A stretch of DNA of 64,000 nucleotides, taken from positions 248,001 through 312,000 of the forward strand of contig JACQCT010000014.1 in the NCBI GenBank assembly GCA_016201435.1, written 5' to 3'. Position 1 is the stretch's first letter; every line of letters starts with the position of its first letter. Under the pieces are notes generated by a model, which saw only the letters and a list, made by a program, of their open reading frames with translations, ran no database searches and was not told the origin of the DNA. The position numbers were made by a program, and so were the translations under genes. This DNA comes from Nitrososphaerota archaeon. GTDB taxonomy: Archaea > Thermoproteota > Nitrososphaeria > Nitrososphaerales > Nitrosopumilaceae. Shown piece by piece: positions 8,061-17,286 of the stretch.

Positions 8061-8406
8061 GCCACATCTTTTCCCACGTCTCAGCAAATTTCGTCATCAT
8101 CTCGCCGTATGTTTTAAGCTGATCCATTCCTGACTGGTCCATTGATTTTTGCCAATTCTCGCCAAATTGTTTGAATGCATTTAAACCAGATTTGTTCATT
8201 GCATTTTTCCAACTATCAAGAAACTGGTTCATGGTACTTTGACTTGATTCATGGAGTGCTTTTTCCATCACTTCATTGTATTTTGTCTGAATGTCTTTAC
8301 CTGCTTTCTGTAATGATTGAAATGATACTCTCCATTTTTCTAGTGCTGCGGTATATTCATTCCATAACTTGGTCCAATTTTTTGTAGACTTTTCATTTTT
8401 AGACAT
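8053..8406 (-). CDS. Phasin-like helical protein
   Basis: Protein of 117 residues, amphipathic helices throughout, with repeated W..(S/A)M..SG segments (DSWKNAMNKSG, ENWQKSMDQSG). Such proteins resemble phasins or PhaE-like subunits that coat or activate polyhydroxyalkanoate granules. Thaumarchaea are known to carry PHA synthase genes, but none lies in this window. Related-looking proteins are at 17287-17823, 32206-32646 and 34823-35164. A TATA-like sequence at 8429-8440 puts the transcript start near the ATG, with a perfect palindrome just upstream (8448-8461). Confidence 0.6.
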   Translation of the reverse strand: MSKNEKSTKNWTKLWNEYTAALEKWRVSFQSLQKAGKDIQTKYNEVMEKALHESSQSTMNQFLDSWKNAMNKSGLNAFKQFGENWQKSMDQSGMDQLKTYGEMMTKFAETWEKMWRK

Positions 8407-8447
8407 AATTTATTATTATAAACCAGTCTGATAAACATATCCTCATC

Positions 8448-8461
8448 AGACACATGTGTCT
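8448..8461. promoter_or_regulatory. Perfect palindrome upstream of phasin-like gene
   Basis: AGACACATGTGTCT is a perfect 14-base palindrome. It lies immediately upstream of the TATA-like element of the leftward phasin-like gene (start 8406) and about 95 bases before the rightward gene at 8554. A second inverted pair, TCTGAT/ATCAGA (8426-8450), overlaps it. Candidate operator in a divergent promoter. Confidence 0.5.
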
Positions 8462-8553
8462 TCTGGTTCATTTTCTATCATGAGCTAAAATTTAATCTAA
8501 CAATCAACAAAGCCAACCCAAGCGATTAAATCCGGATTGAGGGACCGATTCTT

Positions 8554-9432
8554 ATGAAAAATCTGAAAATTTTCATAATATTAATCATGATTGCAGGAAT
8601 TACAAACACATCAGGAAATGCTTTTGCATTATCACAGCCAAACATAGAATGTCAACCAGGAAACATCTGCGTCCATCCAGGTGATTTTATAACATATTCT
8701 ACAGAATTTGACAAAGTGCCATCTATTGAAACATACACCTTTGGAGAGCATATCGGTACAGATAAGGTAAGTGTCAGCATAACCGGTATTTTCAATGGTA
8801 CCAAAACTCAATCAAACAACATATTGGATCTAAAAACTGGGTTTTATAATGAGACTTTGGATGGAAGCGGTATTCCTATTCTTGTCATGGCACCAATTCC
8901 AATTAATATTGATAAAAATATACCTGGTGTTTCTGAAAAAACTCAAAATTTCAATGGCTCCAAGATAGACGTGGTTTCCGTTGCAAACAACACAGAAACT
9001 GCCACAAACGAGATAGGATATGATAAGGAGACAGGTGTGCTAGTGTATCTTCATCTTATACCCAAGTCAGAAAATGCAGACATTTCAGCTATTGATCTTA
9101 CGTTTCCAACCAAATATGATTTGATTAATACCAACATGTTTGCAAATTCTGGAGCACCTGTTGATTTGCAAATTCCGTCTTGGATTAAAAACAATGCAAA
9201 ATGGTGGTCCGAGGGACAAATTGGTGATTCAGAGTTTGCTCAAGGAGTACAATATTTGATAAAACAGGGAGTAATGAAAATTCCGCATACCCAGCCTGAG
9301 TCTAGCTTGTCACATCAGATACCTAGCTGGGTTAAAACAAGTGCAGGCTGGTGGGCAAGTGGCCAGATATCAGATAATGATTTTGTCAAAGGAATACAAT
9401 ATCTGGTAAATAGCGGCATAATTCGTGTTTAA
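8554..9432 (+). CDS. Secreted protein with two IPSW/WW repeats
   Basis: Exported protein of 292 residues. The signal peptide ends at about residue 26. A beta-rich domain with two Cys early (ECQPGNICVHPGDFITYSTEF) follows. Two well-preserved C-terminal repeats are IPSWIKNNAKWWSEGQIGD...VQYLIKQGVMKI (about 205-243) and IPSWVKTSAGWWASGQISD...IQYLVNSGIIRV (about 254-292). These are the clearest copies of the repeat in the window. The repeats may bind cell-envelope polymer or another surface protein; that is inference. Confidence 0.75.
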   Translation: MKNLKIFIILIMIAGITNTSGNAFALSQPNIECQPGNICVHPGDFITYSTEFDKVPSIETYTFGEHIGTDKVSVSITGIFNGTKTQSNNILDLKTGFYNETLDGSGIPILVMAPIPINIDKNIPGVSEKTQNFNGSKIDVVSVANNTETATNEIGYDKETGVLVYLHLIPKSENADISAIDLTFPTKYDLINTNMFANSGAPVDLQIPSWIKNNAKWWSEGQIGDSEFAQGVQYLIKQGVMKIPHTQPESSLSHQIPSWVKTSAGWWASGQISDNDFVKGIQYLVNSGIIRV

Positions 9433-9471
9433 AGTTAATTTGCAAACCGTGAATTTTATTTCTGGTTAAAT

Positions 9472-10086
9472 TTAGCGATATTTTCTTAAAATTGACATTA
9501 CCTCTTTTTCTGAAACCTGATCGAATTTTTGGTAAAAATCACTTACAGCATTAAATGTTGTAGGAATCAATAATGCCACTATATCTGACATTTTTTTGAG
9601 TTGTTCATAGGTACTGGCTGGAATGACAGGTGAAGCTACAATGACTTTTTCTGGGTTATTTTTTGCAAGCCATTTTAATATGACAAAGACGGTTGCGCCT
9701 GTCGCAATTCCATCGTCTACCAAAATTACAGTTTTGTTCTTCAGGTCATAGGTGGAATTACCTCGAAATTCTTCAAGCTGCCTTTGGGATTCATTTTTCT
9801 TTTCATTTATCTCATTTACAAAATATGGATGGTTCAGGTATTGAGCCATATCTTGATTCCAATGTATGGTGCCGTCAGGCATTATTGCGCCTACTGCATA
9901 TTCTGGATGGTTTGGGGGATTGATCTTTTTTGATATCACAACGTCCAGATTGCAACCAAGTGCCAACGCAATTTGGTTTCCAACCACAACCCCTCCTCTA
10001 GGGATTGCAAGAACTAGAGAATTTTTACCTCTGAGATTTAGTTTTTCTGACAGTAATTTTCCGGCTTCAATCCTATCTGCAAACAT
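9472..10086 (-). CDS. Phosphoribosyltransferase-family protein
   Basis: Protein of 204 residues with the type I PRTase fold. The PRPP-binding loop VILVDDGIATGAT is at about 131-143, and the N-terminal LVLAIPRGGVVVGNQIA supplies a substrate-binding loop. The family often has uncertain substrates and is commonly annotated as a predicted phosphoribosyltransferase or hydrolase-linked domain. Here it stands alone. Substrate unknown. Confidence 0.8.
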   Translation of the reverse strand: MFADRIEAGKLLSEKLNLRGKNSLVLAIPRGGVVVGNQIALALGCNLDVVISKKINPPNHPEYAVGAIMPDGTIHWNQDMAQYLNHPYFVNEINEKKNESQRQLEEFRGNSTYDLKNKTVILVDDGIATGATVFVILKWLAKNNPEKVIVASPVIPASTYEQLKKMSDIVALLIPTTFNAVSDFYQKFDQVSEKEVMSILRKYR

Positions 10087-10199
10087 GAATTATGGTATGA
10101 ATTCATGCGATATTTCCATTATGATATTTGCCTTTGGCTAATGATGTTCTATTCTGATACAAACAACTGATTATTATCCTGTATTTTATTTGAAACGGT

Positions 10200-10694
10200 A
10201 TGAGAATCAGACCTGTAATAATTGGATTAGTTCTTGTCTTAATTTCAGTCCCGGGTTATCTGGATACCCCCACTCTCATGTCTCAGATGGTACATTACAT
10301 GATGGGAACAATGACTGGTTCAATACCAGGTGCCGGCAGCGGCTCTATACTTAAGCAGATGGGCTATCCATCCAGAAGCACAGTTGTTCCCCTTATACAA
10401 TATTCATTTGTAGGGCTAGCACTTACAGGACTTGGTTTTATGGTGTTTGGAGCAATAGCCAGAAAAATTACAAGTCAGGTTACAGTAAATCTAATGACAG
10501 GAGATGCAAAAGAGCCAGAAAAAGTAGAAGAAGTAAAAGAAATGAAAAAAATAAAAGAAATTCACACCAGTCCCCAATTTACAGATGAAAGAATACAAAT
10601 AGACAATCGCAGTCTTAGAATATTACAAGAAAGACTAGCTAAAGGCGAAATTACGGCAAATGAGTTTCAGAATTTAAAAAGACTTTTAGAATAA
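10200..10694 (+). CDS. Membrane protein with C-terminal SHOCT motif
   Basis: Protein of 164 residues. Two hydrophobic segments (about 5-24 and 60-82) flank a Gly/Ser-rich loop. A charged Glu/Lys linker leads to a C-terminal SHOCT domain, LQERLAKGEITANEFQNLKRLL, a ~30-residue motif found at the ends of many membrane proteins and thought to mediate assembly. Function unknown. Confidence 0.7.
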   Translation: MRIRPVIIGLVLVLISVPGYLDTPTLMSQMVHYMMGTMTGSIPGAGSGSILKQMGYPSRSTVVPLIQYSFVGLALTGLGFMVFGAIARKITSQVTVNLMTGDAKEPEKVEEVKEMKKIKEIHTSPQFTDERIQIDNRSLRILQERLAKGEITANEFQNLKRLLE

Positions 10695-10749
10695 CCAAAA
10701 CAGGTATTTGTCATATTTTGAATAACAGATGTTATTTGAATTTCTAGTG

Positions 10750-11280
10750 TCAAGTGGAAATTTTTCTTGATCTGATAAATCTTGCAAGATGTATGAAACC
10801 AATGAACAGCCAAGCGTACATCATCGCAGTAAAAACAAACTGCACTATTTGATAATTAAGAGCGTTAACAAGTAAGTTTAACGGAAAAAAATACTGAATC
10901 AAACTAACAGGCAAAAACATGTTCAAAAATGCCGTACTATATACCTGTAATGCATTCCATCCCACAAAAACAGTAACAAAAAAGAAGACTGCTTTTTTTC
11001 CAACATAACTTTCAAACCCACGTCTTTCAAGCTTTACCAGTCTTTGGGTCAGGTTTTCTATTTCTTTTTGCTGTTCAGTAACATATTCATATTTTCTTTG
11101 TACAGATTCTTGATCGTGTACTCCTAGATATAGTGGAATGATGTTTTCCAGGTATTTTTGATCAGAAAATGGCAATACGCGGCCTGTAGTTAGCATATCA
11201 AGTATGTATTCTAGCCTTCCCGAATCGCCTTTGCCAATCTGCATCAATTGTTTTACTGAATTTATCAAATCGTTAGACAA
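10750..11280 (-). CDS. Membrane protein with GDxxRLxYIL N-terminal domain
   Basis: Protein of 176 residues. Residues 1-52 form a helical domain (SVKQLMQIGKGDSGRLEYIL ... SDQKYLENIIPLYL) shared with 51236-51856 and with the whole mini-protein at 41152-41316. A coiled coil (about 60-88) leads to two or three membrane segments. The shared domain is probably a cytoplasmic protein-interaction module. Start TTG at 11280, matching the TTG start of the 51236-51856 paralog. Confidence 0.65.
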   Translation of the reverse strand: MSNDLINSVKQLMQIGKGDSGRLEYILDMLTTGRVLPFSDQKYLENIIPLYLGVHDQESVQRKYEYVTEQQKEIENLTQRLVKLERRGFESYVGKKAVFFFVTVFVGWNALQVYSTAFLNMFLPVSLIQYFFPLNLLVNALNYQIVQFVFTAMMYAWLFIGFIHLARFIRSRKIST

Positions 11281-11347
11281 TGACTAGGTGAAAAAATTGC
11301 CCAGATAAAAGGGAATGCTCTAAAAAAATTTTTATGAAATATATAAT

Positions 11348-11596
11348 TTAGCTAAACCCTGCCCCGAATTTATCACCTTCTTGGAGGGGATCAAAATCGG
11401 TGCTCTTTAGTTTTAGATACAAAAAGGCCTCGTTTACTAGTAAAATTGCATCGTCTTCCTTGAGCTTGAAATTTGTCTTTACATAGTCATAATATTTTTG
11501 TAATGTCTTTGGATTTTGTTCGTCAAGTGGGGTTTTATCTGAAATAATTTGTGATGCGATATTTTCTATTTGAGAGTCATGTTTAGAATCGCTCAT
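11348..11596 (-). CDS. Small hypothetical protein
   Basis: Helical acidic protein of 82 residues beginning MSDSKHDSQIENIASQIISD, without recognised domain, Cys motif or membrane segment. It lies upstream of and in the same direction as 10750-11280, 67 bases away. Function unknown. Confidence 0.55.
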   Translation of the reverse strand: MSDSKHDSQIENIASQIISDKTPLDEQNPKTLQKYYDYVKTNFKLKEDDAILLVNEAFLYLKLKSTDFDPLQEGDKFGAGFS

Positions 11597-11787
11597 GTGT
11601 GTTTGTAGTTTAATGACTTTTTAACACTTTGTAAATTACATCCAAATAATGTAAATACTAATCTGGTAAAACCAGATACCATCTTGGTCTTAATTTGGAC
11701 TCATTTTTGTAAAAATGTTAAATTTTAATTTGATTTATTCGATAAAATGTGGTTTACAAGAGTTGTAGAGTTTTCATTTTTTAAAAT

Positions 11788-13008
11788 TTAACAAGTTAAA
11801 ATGGGTAATAAAATATGAATCCGAGTCCCTGGATTGATTTCATCTGACTCTGCCCAGATTTTACCGTCATGATTTTCAATTATTCCTTTACAAACAACCA
11901 GACCAAGTCCTGTGCCGCCATGCTCTCTTGTGGAAGAGCTGTCTATCTGATAGAATTTTATAAATATTTTATCAAGTTTATTTTTTGGTATTCCAACACC
12001 ATTATCAATAATGCTGATTCTTGCATGTGTGTTGTCCTCTAGTCGTAGTTTGATGTTTATTTCCCCGTTCTTTTTTGGGCAGAAATCCATAGCATTTGAT
12101 ATTAGGTTGATTAAGACTTGTTCTATTCTGGTATTATCACATAAACAAGAAATGTTCTCTTGAAGATCTGTAGTGACCATAATGCCGTGACTTTCCAGAT
12201 CAGGTCGCATCCTTGCAAGTGTATCTTTTATTATTTGAGAAAGATTGTGTGGATTCTTTACCAATGCGAGCTGCCCAAGTTCAATTTTTTGAGCATCTAA
12301 TAGATCCGATATCATCTTTAGGAGAAATTTTGAACTAGTTCTGATGATCTCAAGCTTTTCCTTCTGAATTTCATTTATTTTTCCCCATTTTTGTGAGAGT
12401 AAAATATCAACGTAGCCTACTATTGGCACAAGTGGTGTCTTTAATTCATGAGTTATCATGGCCAAGAATTCTTTTTTTATTACATCTGTGTCTCTGAGTT
12501 TTTCATATGATTCTCTCTCTAAATCAATAATAGTTTTAATAGAATCACTCATGATATCAGTTGACTGGGAAGGTTGTTCCAGTTCCCCAGATTCTCTTGC
12601 TTTGATTTGATCAGCAAGACCATCTCGTAAGATCTTTCTTCGTCTTTCATATTCATCACTTTCTAATAGCTTGACTGCCTCGCTTGCTTGACCATTGTTA
12701 ACAAGTTCAAGTGCCTTGGTTTCCATCTCCACAAGATCAAGATTTGCTTTATCCATAGCTAAAAAGAACTTTTCATCTTTTTTGTCCGCAGTTTTAATAG
12801 CCTTTTTTAATAATTTATCTGATTCTGGTTCGAGCATCCTGTATCTTTGTTCCCACTTTTTATCGCTGGTAAAAGCATAATTTCGAGCAGCTTGGGCTAA
12901 CACTTCTTCATAATACCTCATAAGTTGAATGTTGTATAGCCACATGCTCATGATATCGTTTAATTTTTTATCAGTTCTAAAGTTTACTACAAAGTTCATG
13001 CAAATCAT
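11788..13008 (-). CDS. Soluble sensor histidine kinase
   Basis: Histidine kinase of 406 residues. The N-terminal ~150 residues are a helical bundle like CHASE3/4HB sensor regions but with no membrane segments, so the sensor is probably cytoplasmic or a helix-bundle binder. The DHp helix carries the phospho-acceptor His in FLAMITHELKTPLVPIVGY. The ATPase domain shows the N box (ISNAMDFC), DNGVGIPKNKLDKIF and GGTGLGLVVCKGI. No response regulator is adjacent; the nearest receiver is at 37939-38298. A second ATG at 12999 is possible. Confidence 0.9.
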   Translation of the reverse strand: MICMNFVVNFRTDKKLNDIMSMWLYNIQLMRYYEEVLAQAARNYAFTSDKKWEQRYRMLEPESDKLLKKAIKTADKKDEKFFLAMDKANLDLVEMETKALELVNNGQASEAVKLLESDEYERRRKILRDGLADQIKARESGELEQPSQSTDIMSDSIKTIIDLERESYEKLRDTDVIKKEFLAMITHELKTPLVPIVGYVDILLSQKWGKINEIQKEKLEIIRTSSKFLLKMISDLLDAQKIELGQLALVKNPHNLSQIIKDTLARMRPDLESHGIMVTTDLQENISCLCDNTRIEQVLINLISNAMDFCPKKNGEINIKLRLEDNTHARISIIDNGVGIPKNKLDKIFIKFYQIDSSSTREHGGTGLGLVVCKGIIENHDGKIWAESDEINPGTRIHILLPILTC

Positions 13009-13158
13009 CTAGGAAAGGGAATTGAGAAAGTCAAAAAATGTCATTCACCCATTCTTGATAATCCATTTGGTTCTATCAAGCTATATGGTAGAGAATGGTT
13101 ATAATGAAATTACCAAATCTATTTGTTCTAAAAGGATCTTAACAAGTAGATTATCAAT

Positions 13159-13467
13159 ATGGTAGATATTGATCGCACTAAATTTGTATATCTGCTTCTT
13201 CATGGACATGACGAACTACTAGATTTGGTAAAATCAAAATTAATCAAAAAGGGATTTGATAAAAAACAAGTCGTTAATGCTGATCCTCGTAAATTTGCAG
13301 AAGAAGGAAATTACGTTGCTCAACTATGGATGCCTGATAAACCGACTCAATTACTTGTCGACAGGATAATAAAAGCAGAAACTAAATCCCCACAAAAAGA
13401 AGGAGAACGTCAATCAGATTGGATAACTCGTGAATCAATATGTATTATTGAACTGTTTGATAAATGA
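13159..13467 (+). CDS. Hypothetical protein
   Basis: Protein of 102 residues beginning MVDIDRTKFVYLLLHGHDEL, with mixed alpha/beta pattern and no domain I recognise. It is divergent from the histidine kinase gene, 150 bases away. No membrane segment. The sustained ATG-started frame supports coding. Confidence 0.55.
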   Translation: MVDIDRTKFVYLLLHGHDELLDLVKSKLIKKGFDKKQVVNADPRKFAEEGNYVAQLWMPDKPTQLLVDRIIKAETKSPQKEGERQSDWITRESICIIELFDK

Positions 13468-13566
13468 AGTTTTGAATAAACCCCTAACTTAACACTTCAA
13501 ACCCCTAATTGAACACCAAGTCAAAATCAGACAAAAGCCCCTTAAAGATTGAAGTGTCCCAGTTCT

Positions 13567-15117
13567 TCATCTGTAAGTTTTCGGTTGACGAATTCTTTCT
13601 CGAAATCGAATTACTATCATAAAAAGTAAAAATCCCACAAATGTTACATTTACAGCAAATGTAAATGAATTATCAAGCGATCCTTGCAGAGTTCCAAAAG
13701 GAAGTGGGCTGGTCCACACCACACTTGGTGAAAAATAAAATTTTTGCCAGTCCAACAAGGCGGTCACAGAATGGACAAATACAAAACACACAGAAAAAGC
13801 AATTTTTGTTTTGTGATATGTTATACCATTGATGAAATTCCAGAATCCATAAGAGGCAATAAAAATGATTGAAATCAAAAGAGGTAGTAGATATCTCTCT
13901 TGAGAGAAATCCTTTGCTATCAAAAGTGTGAAAATAAAAGTACTAATGAACCAAATTAAAACCACACCATCTCGTGCATAATTTTTGAATTTTCTTATTC
14001 TGTAGATTAGATATCCAAGTCCAATGAAGAAAAAGATGCTTAATGGTATACTTGAATAGGTTAGAGGAGAAGTCAAACTAAAATTGCGAAACTGACTGGA
14101 AGCCGGTTCAAGTATTTGCCGCTCTATAAAACTTGGAAAGAGAACATAATGAAAAACTGTTATCATATTTTTAATCTGAATGCCATGAATAGTTGGATAT
14201 CCGATATACCAAACATCGTGATTGTAATTGTCCATATCACTTTTTGTCACTGCGATTTGGTGCAATGGATTTTCGTAAAATCCTGGCAGAGTTAAAAAAA
14301 ATGACAATACCGTTATTATAATAAAAAGGAAAACAGACAGACAGATTTTAGGTATGTGCCCTTTGCCAAGAGTAGAACCAGTATCTCTTTTGAACATACC
14401 CCCAAACAAAATAATGCCAAGAAACAATCCAGAGAATTCTACAGACAGCATCTTTGAAGTAAAAGCAAAACCAAATGTAATGGCACTTAAAATTAAATAT
14501 CTAATTTTCAAGTGGCCAGTTTTGAAAGCATAAAGTAAAAGCAATAACGATAACATGCTAAAGAAAACATAGTGGACCTCAGTCATCACACTCCTACTGT
14601 ACCACAACCAAAGATCATAGAATAAGAAAAGAAGAGAAAAGATAACGCCGACATATTTGTTAAAAAAGAATTTTCCAATTAAAAATGAAATTACAACAGT
14701 CAGAGAACCAAAAAGCGGTGAAAAGAGGCGGCCTGCAGTGAATTCTTGAACTGTAGGCAGATTAGCATGATCAGAGCATTGCCAGTAACAGGCCCAAATG
14801 TTAAAGTATCCACTGTCTTCGTTTCTTACATCCATTGGAAAACCAATCAAAAAATTTCGGATTGGACTATAGGTCAGGCCATATGCAGGTATGTGATACA
14901 AAAGGTGACAGTTGTCAAGAGATACTAAGCATGGATTACCAAAATCTCCCTTCATTATCAATTGGATGTAATTTCCAGCCCAGCTCAGATAGACAACCTC
15001 GTCTCCATGCCAAGGCTGTCCTTCTAGATTATACGAATAAATGAAAAAAGCCCCCAGAAATAGCATAATAGGAATTATGTAATTGGAGTTTGTGCCGATA
15101 AAATGCACTAGCTTCAT
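13567..15117 (-). CDS. Membrane glycosyltransferase, GT39/PMT-like
   Basis: Polytopic membrane protein of 516 residues with about 11-13 hydrophobic segments. The first loop contains HGDEVVYLSWAG, the acidic motif that in GT39/PMT and ArnT-like enzymes helps catalysis. Such enzymes move sugars from polyprenyl-phosphate donors to protein or lipid on the outer face of the membrane. In this setting, rich in secreted proteins, a role in surface glycosylation is likely but inferred. Family assignment is good; acceptor unknown. Confidence 0.75.
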   Translation of the reverse strand: MKLVHFIGTNSNYIIPIMLFLGAFFIYSYNLEGQPWHGDEVVYLSWAGNYIQLIMKGDFGNPCLVSLDNCHLLYHIPAYGLTYSPIRNFLIGFPMDVRNEDSGYFNIWACYWQCSDHANLPTVQEFTAGRLFSPLFGSLTVVISFLIGKFFFNKYVGVIFSLLFLFYDLWLWYSRSVMTEVHYVFFSMLSLLLLLYAFKTGHLKIRYLILSAITFGFAFTSKMLSVEFSGLFLGIILFGGMFKRDTGSTLGKGHIPKICLSVFLFIIITVLSFFLTLPGFYENPLHQIAVTKSDMDNYNHDVWYIGYPTIHGIQIKNMITVFHYVLFPSFIERQILEPASSQFRNFSLTSPLTYSSIPLSIFFFIGLGYLIYRIRKFKNYARDGVVLIWFISTFIFTLLIAKDFSQERYLLPLLISIIFIASYGFWNFINGITYHKTKIAFSVCFVFVHSVTALLDWQKFYFSPSVVWTSPLPFGTLQGSLDNSFTFAVNVTFVGFLLFMIVIRFRERIRQPKTYR

Positions 15118-15331
15118 TAGTTTGTGTTCTCCATTTCATTGCTAAAATACTGGTATAATTTTAAGTTCGTTTTTTATCATTGGTGTTTCAACTGTGAGGT
15201 ATAATGATCATAGGTATATGACACAATTCTAGTAGTTGTTTTGTTTCTTACAACTACAAAAAGATGTAAGTTTTCAAAAGTTATTTTATGTCTATAATAG
15301 TTTAAAAAATTGGTGTAGGTTTTCTCTTTTG

Positions 15332-16039
15332 TTATATATGTGACTTGAAGAATTTATTTACGATTCCCATGTTGTGTTTGCCAGAGCCAATTCTGTAGGT
15401 GATAAATCTATTTCTAATATCAAAATTGTGAAAAGAGACAGGGTATTCCTTTGCAAAGCCACCATTATCAGAAAGTAATCGATTGTATGGAAAATAAGCT
15501 AAAGATTCCAGATCAGAAGAGTTGTCATTTATGCCATAGGCAAGGTTTGATATTTCAACTTCATATCTGATTGGATAAGGTGTATCACCAATTCTATTAT
15601 GCCATTCAAGACCTGTGAAGTGTTTTGATATGGAAAAATCAAATGAATTTCCATTTACATCAAAGAAGAAGGAGTCAGTCTGACCAGAAATTTCATCTCT
15701 TAGATGGTAACCAATTCTTTGTTTTGATGGCTCCATGATTATCTGGCGCAGATATGAACTGCCTACTATTGGTTTTATCTTAAATTCGTATTTGTTTTCA
15801 CCTTCAAATATTGCATGAAATTTACCGTCATCATTGAATGAGCAAATTAGATTGAGCTCAACAGGAATGTGTTGTTTGTTAAAGAGTTCAAGGAGATAGA
15901 GCATCCATGATTTATCTGGAATTTTATTTCCTAAATCAGAGACAACCGTAATAACATCTGATATTCCCATATACTGTGAAAGATCTGATACACCATCTTC
16001 CTTGTCCACCAGACAATAATATCCTGACCAAAAATGCAA
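15332..16039 (-). CDS. Hypothetical protein
   Basis: Soluble protein of 235 residues that I do not recognise, starting from TTG at 16039 (MHFWSGYYCLVDKEDGVSD). It is rich in aromatic and beta-forming residues in its second half, without signal peptide or metal motif. It lies between the glycosyltransferase and the Lrp gene, all leftward. Two inverted repeats lie upstream (16131-16201). Confidence 0.5.
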   Translation of the reverse strand: MHFWSGYYCLVDKEDGVSDLSQYMGISDVITVVSDLGNKIPDKSWMLYLLELFNKQHIPVELNLICSFNDDGKFHAIFEGENKYEFKIKPIVGSSYLRQIIMEPSKQRIGYHLRDEISGQTDSFFFDVNGNSFDFSISKHFTGLEWHNRIGDTPYPIRYEVEISNLAYGINDNSSDLESLAYFPYNRLLSDNGGFAKEYPVSFHNFDIRNRFITYRIGSGKHNMGIVNKFFKSHI

Positions 16040-16130
16040 TCTAGATTCAATTTATGTAGCACATTGCTTTTAGAGATTGCTGATAGATTGTAGGTTCGGT
16101 TCTGTTAAGACCCAGTACTATAATGATTCC

Positions 16131-16201
16131 ATTTTAGATTCATATCTTGGCATCTAAAATCTTATTTGTAGTAGATTTTACAATTCATTTTCTAGAATTG
16201 T
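16131..16201. promoter_or_regulatory. Two perfect inverted repeats
   Basis: ATTTTAGAT (16131-16139) pairs with ATCTAAAAT (16152-16160), a 9-bp stem with a 12-base loop. Close by, ACAATTC (16180-16186) pairs with GAATTGT (16195-16201). They lie between the leftward Lrp gene (ends 16264) and the leftward gene starting at 16039. They could be a 3' hairpin for the first or operators for the second. Confidence 0.4.
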
Positions 16202-16263
16202 TTAAAGTCAAAGGTTATAGCCAAAGTTTCTAGTCTGTTTTTTTCTGTCTATTATACTATAAA

Positions 16264-16824
16264 TCAGGAGTATACTCTAACCGATTGGCTTGGGGCAAGA
16301 ACACGTCGTTCTTTTTTTAATATTTGTTGCATGAATCTATCAAAATTTGCTTCGTCAAATATCTGCCATCCCCACTTTTGAATATCAAGATCATATGATT
16401 TGTAATCTTCAATGATATCACCAAACCAAGATCTGTACAGGTCCTCCTCTTTTTTTGCCTGCTCGTGATTATTGAAGAATTTTATCTCTATCCAGTCAAT
16501 GTCCCCATTTGTTCTAGCAGAGAAATCACAAAATGGAGATTCTGTAAGATATTTCTTCATCTCCTCCATTCTTTGTAAAAAGTCTCTAGGGGATGTAAAT
16601 TTTACAGTGACAAGACGAGTAGTTGCCATGTTGACTTTTTGAAGGTCTACCATTGTGGTATAACCAAGAATGACCTTATCATGCTCTAGTTTTGCCATTC
16701 TCTTTCCTACTCCTCTCTCAGAGATTGAAATTCCTTTTTCTTCCAATATCTTTACAATATTTCGTGCCGAGATTCTGCCATTTGATATTAACAAATTCAA
16801 AATTACCCTATCCAAATCATCCAT
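16264..16824 (-). CDS. Lrp/AsnC-family transcriptional regulator
   Basis: DNA-binding regulator. The N-terminal winged helix (MDDLDRVILNLLISNGRISA...SERGVGKRMAKLE) is typical of Lrp/AsnC, followed by a variant effector domain with VTVKFTSPRDFLQRMEEM. ATG at 16824 is chosen over 16860: it begins at the standard MDDLDR, and a TATA-like element at 16843-16852 sits about 25 bases upstream. Two inverted repeats at 16862-16902 suggest autoregulation and control of the divergent small gene at 16972. Confidence 0.8.
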   Translation of the reverse strand: MDDLDRVILNLLISNGRISARNIVKILEEKGISISERGVGKRMAKLEHDKVILGYTTMVDLQKVNMATTRLVTVKFTSPRDFLQRMEEMKKYLTESPFCDFSARTNGDIDWIEIKFFNNHEQAKKEEDLYRSWFGDIIEDYKSYDLDIQKWGWQIFDEANFDRFMQQILKKERRVLAPSQSVRVYS

Positions 16825-16861
16825 TGAATAACTAGTGAAAAATTGTAAAATAGACGTCAAA

Positions 16862-16902
16862 GTTCAAAACTTGAACCAAAGTTGTCAAAAAGTTCAACAA
16901 CT
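16862..16902. promoter_or_regulatory. Tandem operator-like inverted repeats
   Basis: GTTCAA-AAC-TTGAAC (16862-16876) is a perfect 6-bp inverted repeat. Next to it AGTTGT (16880-16885) and ACAACT (16897-16902) form a second one; AAGTTCAA recurs inside it. The pair sits just upstream of the Lrp-type gene and in the divergent region toward 16972, a usual place for an Lrp operator. Binding is inferred. Confidence 0.55.
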
Positions 16903-16971
16903 AAACCAAGATGCCATCAAAAGTTAGGCCGATTCTAAATAGATCTTTGTTGTTTAGGAGTCCAGATAAAC

Positions 16972-17196
16972 ATGACAACAGAACTACAGACAAACCAACA
17001 CGGCGCCTTGACGGTCCAAAAGAAAATGACCGTCATTGGCTTGGCAGCATTGCCAATAGTCCTAGCCGCATACAGCAACAACGGAATATCAGTACAGGGT
17101 ATTTCGTCAGTCCTAACAAGTGGAGTGTTTCCAATTGGTTTCACTTTGCTTTCATGGGGAATTGCTGCAAAAATAGGGCTAAAGATTAGAAAGTAA
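16972..17196 (+). CDS. Small two-segment membrane protein
   Basis: Protein of 74 residues with two hydrophobic helices (about 21-36 and 46-68) and a basic end (KIGLKIRK). Unknown function. It is divergent from the Lrp-type gene and may be its target. TTCTAAATAGAT at 16931-16942 is a TATA-like element about 30 bases before the ATG. A hairpin and T-tract terminator overlaps its stop. Confidence 0.65.
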   Translation: MTTELQTNQHGALTVQKKMTVIGLAALPIVLAAYSNNGISVQGISSVLTSGVFPIGFTLLSWGIAAKIGLKIRK

Positions 17197-17222
17197 GTAC
17201 ACTACTTTCTTTATTTTTTTTC
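17189..17222 (+). terminator. Hairpin plus T-tract terminator
   Basis: GAAAGTA (17189-17195) pairs perfectly with TACTTTC (17203-17209) around a 7-base loop, followed by TTTATTTTTTTTCTC. It overlaps the stop codon of the gene ending at 17196. This is a clear intrinsic-style terminator, which is less common in archaea than a bare T-tract. Confidence 0.6.
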
Positions 17223-17286
17223 TCTACAAATAGAAAATCAATATTAATCAGACTTTCATCATTACGCCAATTATGTTATATGATAT

